64,000 nt of DNA from Halichondria panicea (GCF_963675165.1 NC_087389.1:4462830-4526829); one strand, 5' to 3'; shown: positions 47,804-58,113, numbered from the stretch's first letter. The notes: generated by a model not told the origin, from the sequence alone. Numbers and translations are program-made.

Positions 47804-47894
47804 AGCAAGTTTTTACTTAGCGAGTCTCATAGTAAATAGTAGTTGTATACGCCCTCTAGCTAATCGATCCACCGCAAACGATTTATATAGGGGT

Positions 47895-47908
47895 GGGGAA
47901 AATCCCCC
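47895..47908 (-). promoter_or_regulatory. kappa-B-like site upstream of NLR-4
   Basis: Minus strand GGGGGATTTTCCCC, followed by CACCCC and TATATAAA at 47882-47889, about 95 bp before the start codon at 47803. Same arrangement as NLR-2. Confidence 0.65.
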
Positions 47909-47969
47909 ACAATCCGCTGTGCTCAACATTAATTATTGTATAGCTGCTTGTCAGTCATTATGCCTCGGT

Positions 47970-48530
47970 GCGCATGCGCAAGCGAGGTATACGGTAGTGT
48001 GTTTGTGTGTCTGTCTGTCTGTGTGCGTGTCTGTGTGTGTGTGTAGACTGCTACAGCTGCACAAGGATCAATGAAGTGCAAGTAAGAGTTTCTATAGGCT
48101 TCTAGTCATGTTTTCTTGGATTTTAATTCGTGGATTTGCAAAATAAAGCTTCGTTCTCGAGTTATGCCTAGTTTTTCTTACTTGGAATGCCATTGCAGCC
48201 TTTTCAGAAGAGTCCGTAGCAAAACTTGTTCACCGAATGTTGCTACTGTACTTAGTAGTTAGCTCTGCACTAGAACGCTAGCTCCGCAAGAGTGAGAAGA
48301 GAGCTGCAAGGCTCTGCTGACTTGTAGCCATTAGTTTTAGACTTAAACTTTTGGCATCGATCGTTTTTAACAACAATCACGGTCGATTATTACCCACTAT
48401 TTGAGTTTCCTGCGATTACATGTACAATGCAGCAAAATTAGATCATCATGATAATTATAATCAATGTGTGTATAAAAGCTAGCTAGTAGTTTTATGTTAT
48501 GTAGCTTTGGCACCTCCACCGAGGCATCAG
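47970..48530. mobile_element. Repeat element between NLR-4 and NLR-5
   Basis: Begins TGCCTCGGTGCGCATGCGC and ends CACCGAGGCA, giving 10-bp inverted ends. It includes a GT/CTGT microsatellite (47997-48045) and the sequence that pairs with 46930-47250. No coding sequence seen. Its boundaries are my estimate. Confidence 0.5.
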
Positions 48531-50560
48531 CACCCGCGGTGCTTTCATTAGAATATGCACCTGATTAAGTTGTAAAATATAAAAATATGTAAAATATAAA
48601 AATATACTATACACAATGAATGGGGTGGTCTTTCACACATAGAAGAAAAGGTTACACGTGGTACATACACATAACTATCACAGATAATTGGTGGAGTTTC
48701 TCTTCTGCATCACTTGAGAGTGGTGCTTGTAGTTGAGGTCTAACTTGTTCTCTGTGTCTCTCCCAGAGTTGATGGAGTCACAGATCCTCTTGGAGCTTCT
48801 TCTTTCCTTCGTCAGTCACCTTTGTAGCCTCCATTCTGCATGAAACAATTACCTTAATTATTTCCGCAAATTTCACCAGACTATGTACTCATGCAATATG
48901 CAAACTTTTTAAGGACCATGCACTCACTGTGACTGTACTGTAGTGTCCCCTTAAGCGTACACATGCATACGGAACTTGGCCAATAATAGCTTTGAAAAGA
49001 GCCACACAGCATTGAAAACTGGCATGCAAAGTACGTATACGTGTACTGTATACTCACAGAACTTGATTGACTGAATTGGAGCTGTTCCTTTTCAAAGCCT
49101 CTCCCACTAGTTCAGCACCCTCCGATATGATTGCACCCCAGTCTGTGAGGAACAACAACCAAATATTGATAAGGAACTCATCAATCGGCTCCGCTGGCTT
49201 CTTTGATTTCAAAGCTAGCGTGCATATATGGAAGCATAGTAGTGGACTGTTATGGTATGATTATACTATAATTATAATTGTGGCCGCTTACTGAATTCCG
49301 ACAAAAGTTTCTGTGACTGAAACAGTTCCACGAGTTTCTTGAGCCCCTTTGGTGTGACATCACATCCAAACACCCTGTACAAAGTTTTAATAGACCAATT
49401 ATGACGAGTCATCAATTCATGCAGTTACTACACTTCACAAGCCCTTAACTTACATAACTTTACTTACCCCAACTTTTTGAGAGATCGTTCAGGTTTAGCG
49501 ATCAATGCTTCAAGTACTCGCACAAAATCAGCATCTCCAATCGGATTCTTTGACAAACTGCATGACACCAAAATAATGGTGGTTGCAATGATAAATGAAA
49601 CAGTCACGACTTTATCAGAATAAGACTACTGCTCTTCTCAATAATAGTAGCCACCAGATGACAGTCATCAGCTCCCAAATCATTCCGATCAAGTCTAGAG
49701 TGAAAATATAACGTGGCAAATGAACATAAATCCAAGAAAAAATATAATCGCATACTCAAAAAGTTTGAGTGACGTTACCTTAGTACTTCAAGAGTTTGGT
49801 TGACGGGAGCCATTTGGGCTAGAGCAGTAAGACCGGCTGAAGTCATATCTGTTTTCGTCAGTCTACATATAGACGAAGTAATTAAATAACATGAATTATA
49901 AATGTATAAATCACTTACGATAATTCAGTGAGAGTCTTGTTGTATCTGTTGTCTAGTGCCTGCGCTATCCTCGTAACACCATGGCAACCAAATTGTTCAA
50001 ATCCGATGCTGTATGGACGAATTGTGTGAGTAGAAACGTACCTATAGAAGAATGCTTTCCAAATCATGATATAGTTATGGAACCTTACTAGAGTTCTTTT
50101 ATTGTGATGTTTGCTCTCAAGACATCAGCTAGTTCAAAAGCACCATCTTTAGTCAGCTCACAGCTTGAGAAACTGTTAAAAACAAGTGATAATTATATAG
50201 ACTATTACCGGCTTAAAGAAAACGGATAGAAGTACACATATTCGTGGTTTTACATTGTACAACATATGTAAATTCCTGGCTGATATAAAATTAATTAATG
50301 TAGCGTACTGGAGTGACTTGGTTGTTGCGTGCGGCTGTTTGAGACCTGCTGTGAGAGTCCTCATGCCCTCGTCTCCAAACGGATTGGACGACAAACTGTA
50401 GAGGGTATTATCGTGACTATAATATGGTTATTAAACATTCACTGATCTGGAATAGATTTACATATACATGTAAAGTAGTAAGTATTTCAAATTTGCTAGC
50501 TAGACGAGGCACACATGTATAGTGAAACCTCTCAATAAAGGACACTTTACACTTACTATA

Positions 50561-50999
50561 CCGTATAGCGGGTATATTTCGAGGGTATAAATGTTCGCGG
50601 TTTTCGCGGATTGAGCCTGTACTGCGAAAATTTATACCCACGAAATGTATGAATAGTAGGCGTGTTCAGTATTATTGACCACACCTATCGACACAAAAAG
50701 GAATCAAGAGACAAGGACGCCGGTATAGCCAGCTAGATTGCTCTATTATACGTCTACGTCCAGATTGTTTTGTACTGGTGGTATCCGCTGACCATGGCCT
50801 GCACAGCAAACGTTCTGCTAGAGGTGGAGGACATAGTGCCTCACCGATTCTATTTTATACAGGCTAGGCCTGGATTCGAGGCTAACGGTGTGGAGGTACA
50901 GCTGCATGTTGATGTGCGCATGCGCCAAAAAGCTGGAACTCAGACCACGAAAATAAAATCCGGGAAAATGTACACCCTCGAAATATACCCGCTATACGG
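50561..50999. mobile_element. 439-bp CCGTATAGCGG MITE in NLR-5
   Basis: Inverted ends CCGTATAGCGGGTATATTTC and GAAATATACCCGCTATACGG, flanked by TA. Absent from the matching introns of NLR-3 and NLR-4, so it inserted after duplication. Confidence 0.88.
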
Positions 51000-51041
51000 T
51001 ATATAGAGAGACGAGGTCCTTTATTAGCTAAAACTCTAGTA

Positions 51042-51244
51042 CTGTATAGCTGGTTATTTTCGAGGCATGAAATTTTTACCCATAAACACGAAAATTTAGT
51101 GTCGCGAAAATTGGTTTACATCGGTATTAGTGTAGGGGTGTGGTCATTTGAACCCGCTATCCTCGAAAATAAACTCCCTAAAAATGTTCTGTTTGGGCAA
51201 TCTGCAGTGAAAATTTAGTGCCTCGAAAATAAACCGCTATACGG
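51042..51244. mobile_element. 203-bp MITE in NLR-5
   Basis: Ends CTGTATAGCTGGTTATTTTC and AAATAAACCGCTATACGG, flanked by TA. NLR-4 keeps the empty site (CTCTATAGTAGTTCACATG at about 43773). Confidence 0.85.
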
Positions 51245-53756
51245 TAGTTCACATGACTGTCATTAAAATAGAGAGGGTGTCGTACTACAATTAATACACA
51301 CACAAGCTCACATGAGTGAGTGCAGCTGCATCTTGCTGTTGATCATGTCCGCTAGGTGGCAAACAGACATGGCTCGTATCCGGTTCTGAGTCAAACTGTA
51401 GGTAAAAGGTAGCTATAGTAAAAGAGGATCACAGATGAATACAATGTACAGACAATGATGTACATGTAAGAGTGTCGAAGCTACATTGACATACTACTTT
51501 AATTGTGTCCAATTTTAAGGATTCACTTTGGGTATAGTAACATAAACCATTCACATCATTACACCACCACTGACTACCTAATAAGTCTATACACTCACTC
51601 CAATCTCTTGATGGTGAATCCGAGTACTCCATGGGCCTCAATGTGGGTCAAAAGAGACGTCTTGAATATCCTCAGTCCATCGTCCCCCATATTGCACCCC
51701 CTCAACTCGACATGCCAATCCCCCCCGGCCGATGTGATCATGTGAGCAGCACAGAGACAGTCGGTTGTGCTGAGAAGCATGTTACCAAGGTTTAGAACAT
51801 GGAACATCTTTTCCGCAACTTTCTTGCTGATAGCAGGGTTGTCAGCTTCGTACAAACAGTGTAGAAGAAAGATTTGATCTCGATTGGCCTTCCCAGTTTC
51901 AGATATGATCAATTCTTTGAAAAATTCGTTCTCGAGCCTTGTAATCCCTGAGAAAAATTTCCAAATGTTTTGAAACTGCTAATCATTTCGGAACTCTCTC
52001 AGAAGTGAAACTCGTTTATTATCAACCAGATTTTGAATTCCATAGGCTGCGAGAAACTCTTGAATTGAGAGATGATTGAACTGATAAATCTGCTCGAATC
52101 CTGCTGCAACGGCCATAACAGGTGCATTCAATAGGCCGTAGCCATCAAAGGCATTTGAATCGAGACCAACAGCCTGCAAATCTTCTTTGCTGTACACGAA
52201 CTTCTTCTCTTTGAAGCCGTCCAGAGCCAAAGTACAAAGGGAATTGATCACGCTTCTAACTTCGACCGGTAGTTCTTCCAAGCAAGAAACTCCAGAGAGG
52301 GACTTGAACGTTACGTGCTTCTTCAAGGTTAGGAAAAGAGTGTTGCAGATGTGCTGACGATAAAGCTCTGTGAGGGTATGCGGCAAAGCTAAATCTTTTC
52401 GAGCCACGTGGCAGATAATGGAAAGAGTGAGCGGGATGTGGGCCAACGCTTTGAGGTTCGGAAACTTGTTGAGATGGCTAAGAACAGTTTCAGACATATC
52501 CCCGCCATGAAGTTGTACGTACTGTGTGATTTCTTTAGTACTGAAGCCCAATACCTCGATATGTCGTTCATCCATGTAATCATAGAGGTCAGAGGTCACT
52601 GTGGGACGAGAGGTTACAAGTACAGATGCTTTCGGTAAAATATTGCCCTCGACAATGTCAAAAAAGAATGAACCTTCTTCACGTAACGTAGGAGGCAACT
52701 CGTCCCAGCCTTCGAGAATGAACAAACTTCTTTCCCCTTGAGATCTCAATAACTCTTCGGTAGCCTCAGCAAGGAGGGGGCCTTGCAGGTATATGAGCAG
52801 ATCACTCAACTCCACTGACGGTTTTCGCTGGTATCTTCTGAGGGTTACCAAGAGCACCATATCGTATTCATCTAGCAGATCGTTATTGGCCCATAGTTGA
52901 CACATGTGTAGGGCAAGCATTGTCTTTCCAACACCAGGAGCCCCTTCGACTAGTACGAGCTTCCTCGATCCTTCTTTACCGTAAGTGAAAATTCCTTGCA
53001 AATTAATGTCTTCCTTTTTCTTCTTGATGATGTCATCCACAGAGCCGTGTAATGTACTTTGCAGAAATTCATCATTCTCTGCGTCTGCAGCACTTATTCC
53101 TTTCTTCTTGACGAGTGCTAGATTAATAAATTTGATAGTTCCTTTGTTAATACCAGGAGATTTGTTAAAGAACTTTTCATCTGCGTAAGAGGTTCTCAAA
53201 GTTTTAATGAGCACTTGAAGAGGAGATTCATCTATTGAATGTCGTTCTGAGCGAGTGAAACTAGAACGTACTAAGGGTGATGAATAATGACTTTGATCAT
53301 CACGTGACGGAGGTATGTATTGCCGGCCAAATTCGTGTGGGGGCTGACAAAATTGCAGGTTAGATTGAGAGGTGCTTAGTTGTTCTGGTGAGCGATCGCT
53401 TTCTTCCATTCTAGAACCTGTGTAAAGAAAGTGTAATATTGAAGGTGCATAGATAATTGAAGTATATTATGCGTACATCGTGAAATGAAAATGTTGATTC
53501 GTATAGAATGTTTATACCTATTAGCTTGTCATGTGATCTGTCAGGTCTAGGCCGGCGGAGAGGGGGAGGTTGGAGATCTGTTGGCACAGTGACGTTAGAT
53601 TGAGCCCCTCTTTTAACTCCTATTGTGAGCAATAATAAAAGAAATTCATATAAAAACACACACACAGTGTACCTGCACCCACAAATTTACAGGGTATAAT
53701 TTAGGGTTACATATTAATTATGCATCTGCCCCATGAATAACAAGCATATCTATATC

Positions 53757-53788
53757 TAGCCCGATTCCAGGCCCTGGAATCGAGGCTA
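53757..53788. mobile_element. TAG...CTA palindrome, 32 bp, with 9-bp target duplication
   Basis: TAGCCCGATTCCAGG joined to CCTGGAATCGAGGCTA; arms match except for one missing base. Flanked by ATCTATATC (53748-53756) and ATCTATATT (53789-53797). Lies in the NLR-5 intron about 20 nt beyond the exon end at 53808. Confidence 0.8.
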
Positions 53789-55665
53789 ATCTATATTAAA
53801 TACTCACCAAAAGTTGACAAAGGTCCTTCCTCTTCGTCCATCTGCTCCGTACTTGAGGAAATACTTCGATCGCAAATCATTCTCCTCTTGCTGTACACCT
53901 CCTCGATACGCACCTGGCTTCTTTCCATATACTCCAGTTTGATAGAACTCAGTGTGGGATCTGAATCGAGTCTCGTCCTAATTTCGTCTACACCGAATAC
54001 ACTAAGTGACTGCTTCAGAAAGGCAGCAGGTATCTTCCATACTAAGACAATGGAGCCATGTCGGGTGGAAGCAAGACTAAAGGTGTGTCTCTGAATCGAG
54101 AGAACTCCAGCAATCATATCTTTAACCACGAACGCCTCTCCAAGAGTCATATCAGGGTTGCTATGTAATGTCAAGAGGAGATGGTGAGTTTGGGTAGATG
54201 TGGAGTTGTACTGGCAGGTTAGAGCTTGATTGCTCATGATATGATCGGCATACTCGAGAGCAAGAGAGTGCAATTCCTGTAGTCCCAATACATGGAGAAG
54301 CCTACAGAGTAAGTCAATGTCTGATTCGTGGCACAATCCAAGCTGACGAATATGCACACACAGAGAGCCAAAATCCCTCACTTCTTCCTGCTGAATAGTA
54401 ATGCCCATGTGACCATCATGTAGAATCCTGTTTAGTTCAACAATGACGCTGTCAATTGAAACATCATTTGTCGCCATATGAGAAGATATTCTCTGCACCA
54501 AGTGTGCATAATCTGGTGCAACTTGATTCAATGGGGAGGGGAGATCATCGGCAAAACTAGATGGACTGTTCTGATAAAGCAATGAGTTTGTGGTCTGCTC
54601 TTGAATTAGCACCTGTGCTTGCTGCACCAAACGTGGAGTTTCCTCTGCCATTGTTCCTAACAAAATGTTCTGTTCAAATCAAGATTCGAAGTTTGATAGA
54701 TTACTCTCTATGGTATCGGTCGGATTTTGATGACTTGTACTGACAGTTACTGCATTATTCGCCTTTAAGCCATAGGGAACATTGATCACTTGAGGGAGGC
54801 TACTGGCTGATATTTGTTCATCAACTGTTACTTGCATTTGTCGCACTAAACATGGAGTTTGCTCCGCCATTGTTAGTGGCAAAAGTCCCTGTTCGAATTG
54901 AGATTCAAAGGTACTAACTGTTGATCTCTGTAATGAGTTTGGATTTGTGTTGTCCTGCTGACGAGAACTGACGGTTTCTGCAGTATTCACCCCTAGGCCA
55001 TGGGGAACGGCATCGATTACTTGAGGGAGGCTACTGACTGATATTTGTTCTTCAATCGGTACTTGTAGAGTTTGCTCGACCATTATATCAGTCGACGCAG
55101 TGTGGTTTGATACGGTATCAACTGTCGAAACATCTTGTGCATTTGTGCTGTCCTGTTCATCACTACACAGCTGGTACAGGGTTTGTCCTCACGACTTGGG
55201 GGACATTGTAATTACTAGGTTGCGAATTGTTCGTTGCTAGTGCCTGATTCTGAGCAAATGCTGAACGAATAGGGGGCGTGTGTGCTGGACGATCTTGAAG
55301 CCATTTCTCCATTTTATCCGCTAGTTCAGGATGGGGAAAGTGCTCCTTTGCATTTTGAACACACTCGATGAACAAGAAGGGAGCTTGATCTCCTTTTATG
55401 CATATAATTTTAACAAGGTGTTTAATTTTCTTCTTTCGGGTTGTAAGTGAGTCCAGTGTTTCCATCTCATCTATATCTAGAGTCAGTAATTGCTTGCTTA
55501 GTAAGGGAATCACTTCATCGATGTTCAGATAATCTTCAAAATCTTTGAGATGAGCCATAAAAAACCTTTTAGTAGAGTAACCTGCAGCCATTGTGTAGCT
55601 GTAGAGCTAGCTAGCTGGCTTTCTCTGGCTTTTATACAGTGCAGTGTCTCGGTAGTTGGGCGGAG

Positions 55666-55693
55666 CCCGACCGTCCCTGACGGGAGGTCGGGG
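55666..55693. other. Hairpin inside the left terminal repeat
   Basis: CCCGACCGTCCC, loop TGA, CGGGAGGTCGGG folds into a near-perfect stem. The right terminal repeat has a hairpin at the same place (57778-57807) built from different bases. Confidence 0.75.
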
Positions 55694-55857
55694 GACACGC
55701 TTATATAGGATTTGTACTTGTGTATTATGTAATACTGCTTGGAGCATCATGAATATAATCATTTTAAGTGGGTGTTAAACGCAATATGCACCGCACTGCA
55801 CCACACTGGCTGGCACTGAAAACAACATGACTTTGCTACTAAATTAAAAGAGCAAGA

Positions 55858-56103
55858 ATGGCCCAAGTGCTACAATGTTTTGGATGTGAGGATGAGCTAT
55901 CAAGGCCTGGTAACAGGAGAGCTCTTGATGGTCCAGCTGGAAAGGAAGTGTTGGACCTGTGGACAATGCTACTGGAGAATGAGGAAGAACAGATGTGTGC
56001 TGATGTCGACATTAACAGTATTGTAAATGGCAGTGATAAAAACAGATTGCCCAAAATGTGCAGGAAATGTTTCGGTAGATATAGCAGCTTTCTTGAAGCA
56101 CAG
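55858..56103 (+). CDS. First exon of a transposon Cys-rich (ZAD-like) protein
   Basis: Opens with ATG at 55858 and runs 82 codons to a good donor (GAAGCACAG|GTAATA). It has paired cysteines near both ends (CFGCEDEL and MCRKCFGRYSSFLEAQ), about 60 residues apart, the spacing of a ZAD- or treble-clef-like zinc-binding unit. It starts 205 bp inside the left end of the 2.2-kb element and points inward. No downstream exon follows before the helicase, so the rest was probably lost by internal deletion. It could be the N-terminal DNA-binding part of the missing transposase; this is inference. Confidence 0.5.
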
Positions 56104-56129
56104 GTAATAATGAAAATAAAATTTGTAAT

Positions 56130-57639
56130 TAGCTGAAAGAAGTAACTAAGTCTTAGGTCACATTGTCCACATAAACATGACTTAGAACAAATATCACAGC
56201 ACAAGCAATTGAAACCGAGATCAACATGTTTGTAATTGTCAATATTTCGGAAAAGACTATCCCTTCTACAATCTGTAGTGTTGAAGTTTGAAGCATATTC
56301 TTTAATCTCATTATTAACTTGATGGTAAATTCTTGCCTTTAAAAGGGTTACACGTGATGGTTTACCATCTCGACCTGCTCTACCAGTCTCTTGTACATAG
56401 CTACTGATATCGTCTGACAGGCCAACATGAATGATTTACCGAATGTTGGGACAATCAACACCCATACCAAATGCCATAGTAGCTACAACAATGCGAAGAT
56501 TGCCATCACCCTTAAATAAACGAATGATTTCAGATTTATGGGCTGGATCAGTGACACTTGTAAACATGTCCACGGGGCGAAATTCAGGAAGATCAGGTGC
56601 ATCATCAGGATTTGTGAATGCAGCTCCAAGGTAATCCTTAAAGAAGAGGTACATGTCACCACACACTCCAAAAGAACGTCCATATATGATTGTTTTGGGA
56701 AACTTGTTTCTCTCGATTACCAATTTCTGGGCCAAGTTTTGGAATGTCTCTGGTATACTTTTGAACAATCCAACAGCAAATTTGGGATTACTGGGACTCT
56801 CGTAATGACAAATGGGTTTCTTAGGCCAACAATACGAGAAATAAATGAAATGTCACTTCGGGTAGCTGTTGCTGTTAGCGCCATCACATGAACTGATGTT
56901 GGAATGAGGCTGCGCACTTCTCTAATTCTCAACAGCATTTGCCTGAAAGTCTCACCCCTGCAATAATATTATTGGTACACATGTTAATGTTAATAAAAAA
57001 CAATGAGTCAAATACATACCATTTCTTCACACAATGAGCTTCATCGATTATCAAAGCCTTGAGTCTATTAGCATACATATCTCCCCCCAGAAGTCTTCTC
57101 CAATGCTTCTTGCTGATGATCATTTCAGGTGTAAAGAATACTAGCTGATACTTTCCATGGAAGATCGCATCCATTGTAGCTGCATCAGACATCTCGCCCG
57201 AGACATATGTGCTAGAGATGCCTTTAGAACAATAGATGGCTACCTATATATAGAATAAAAGCATCCAGCTTAGAATGATCTAGTTACGTGTAAACAGCTC
57301 ATATGCACATGTACGTATAATTATATGTATGTTCTATCTAGCCTTACATACCTGATCATGAATGATGGCCAGCAGAGGAGTGACTACTACTACAATAGAA
57401 TAACCTTTCTCCTTCTCCAATATTTTGTCAAATGCTGCAGGCAAACAAGCATAGCAAAGGCTCTTTCAAAATTCAGTAGGCAATACAGCAAGACATCTCT
57501 GCCTCTCAGAAAAGAAGTGACTACTTCCAAGTAGTCTCGAATACCCGCCTCAACCTAAAATTTAGGTTGAGGCGGGTATTCGAGACTAACTTCCAAGCTC
57601 ATTAGCAGCTTCTGTGACAGCTTGTGTAACTTTCTCCAT
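56130..57639 (-). pseudogene. RecQ-type DNA helicase, broken, inside the transposon
   Basis: Minus strand, start MEKVTQAVTEAANELG at 57639. RecQ motifs are in order: motif I LPTEF(stop)KSLCYACLPAA, Ia VVTPLLAIIHDQ, II LIIDEAHCV, III ALTATAT, V VVATMAFGMGVDCPNI, VI YVQETGRAGRDGKPS, then a Cys-rich end (CDICSKSCLCGQC) like the RecQ zinc-binding region. Exons join near 57360/57180 and 57015/56955. Lesions: TGA replaces the Walker A glycine before KS (about 57450); a frameshift near 56800; TAA between motifs V and VI (about 56435); and a 57-bp insertion at 57532. RecQ helicases unwind DNA 3' to 5' and could have helped transposition. This copy cannot make protein. Confidence 0.85.
57532..57588. 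mobile_element. TAG...CTA perfect palindrome, 57 bp, nested in the helicase
   Basis: Two perfect 28-bp arms (TAGTCTCGAATACCCGCC...) around a single A. Flanked by ACTTCCAAG at 57523-57531 and 57589-57597. Removing it with one flank restores a continuous reading frame across the helicase first exon at this point. Confidence 0.93.
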
Positions 57640-57777
57640 TTTGCTCAAGGCAGCTCCGCCCAGCTGCACACCCACCTAGCTAAGTGGGTGTTAACCAACC
57701 ACTTGCAATACTGCAATCTGATTGGGCTGCACTCCTCAGTGCAGCAGTACAAATCCTATACATGTATAAGCGTGTCA

Positions 57778-57807
57778 CCCGGCCACCCGTTGGGAACGGG
57801 TGCCGGG
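57778..57807. other. Hairpin inside the right terminal repeat
   Basis: CCCGGCCACCCGTT and AACGGGTGCCGGG pair across a short loop. Counterpart of the hairpin at 55666-55693, with different bases but the same fold. Confidence 0.75.
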
Positions 57808-58113
57808 CTCCGCCCAGCTAGTGTCTCGGTATGGGGATCTGGGGGGGGGAAACCCTGGTTTTTCCCCTCTGCGCATGAAGCGCATGCACAGTGGATCAAT
57901 TGTATATGGTGGGGAAATGGCCTGATGAGACTCAAACTCAGACTGCTTTGCGAGGGATGTAGAGTGGCTGAAAGATTAGGAGAGAAGCTGGGAACATGTG
58001 GTGGAACTAGACTATGTAGACTGCAAGCACTGAAAAGCCAATGTGGTATAGGTATGTATGAGCAGGTATGAGAGAAACAACCAACTAAATAGGCGACTCT
58101 ACACCGTCTCTAC

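Larger units (their letters stand above)
48678..55591 (-). pseudogene. NLR-5: decayed NLR with an extra N-terminal region
   Basis: Order: CARD/death-like domain (start 55591, KRFFMAHLKDFEDYLNIDE), then repeats containing SLPQVI, a unique region (54660-53808: DYAHLVQRISS...LHVLGLQELHSLAL, then SIVLVWKIPAAF), linker exon 53518-53619, NACHT exon 51599-53417 (GAPGVGKT, FILEGWDELPP) and LRR exons down to a tail at 48678. Lesions: an apparent frameshift near 55160-55185; TGA at 54679-54681; TAG at 51979-51981 where paralogues encode Lys (RNDKQFQN); loss of the donor near 49612; 1-nt deletion near 49321; 5-nt deletion near 49120; 1-nt insertion near 48788. At best a truncated death-fold + NACHT protein could be made from the downstream part. 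The 2.2-kb transposon sits 61 bp upstream of the start. Confidence 0.85.
55653..57820. mobile_element. 2,168-bp transposon with RecQ-like helicase, 9-bp target duplication
   Basis: Left end TAGTTGGGCGGAGCCCGACC; the right end in reverse complement is TAGCTGGGCGGAGCCCGGCA. After a hairpin, both continue into GACACGCTTATA and GGATTTGTACT, so the inverted ends are about 70 bp. Flanked by perfect GTGTCTCGG at 55644-55652 and 57821-57829. It contains one exon of a Cys-rich protein on the plus strand and a broken RecQ-type helicase on the minus strand. No transposase core was recognised, so it is probably internally deleted. A 57-bp palindrome is nested inside. Confidence 0.85.

Noticed and set aside
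47997-48045. GT/CTGT-rich tract as a regulatory element
   Set aside because: Simple microsatellite; similar CAGA and CACA tracts occur at 1554-1600 and 23631-23660.
50770-51006. Open frame MYWWYPLTMACTANVLL...
   Set aside because: Lies entirely within the MITE 50561-50999 and ends in its terminal repeat.
55839-56204. Minus-strand open frame LSYFFQLITNFIFIITC... as a membrane protein
   Set aside because: Its first part is the Cys-rich end of the helicase; the rest is antisense to the ZAD-like exon.
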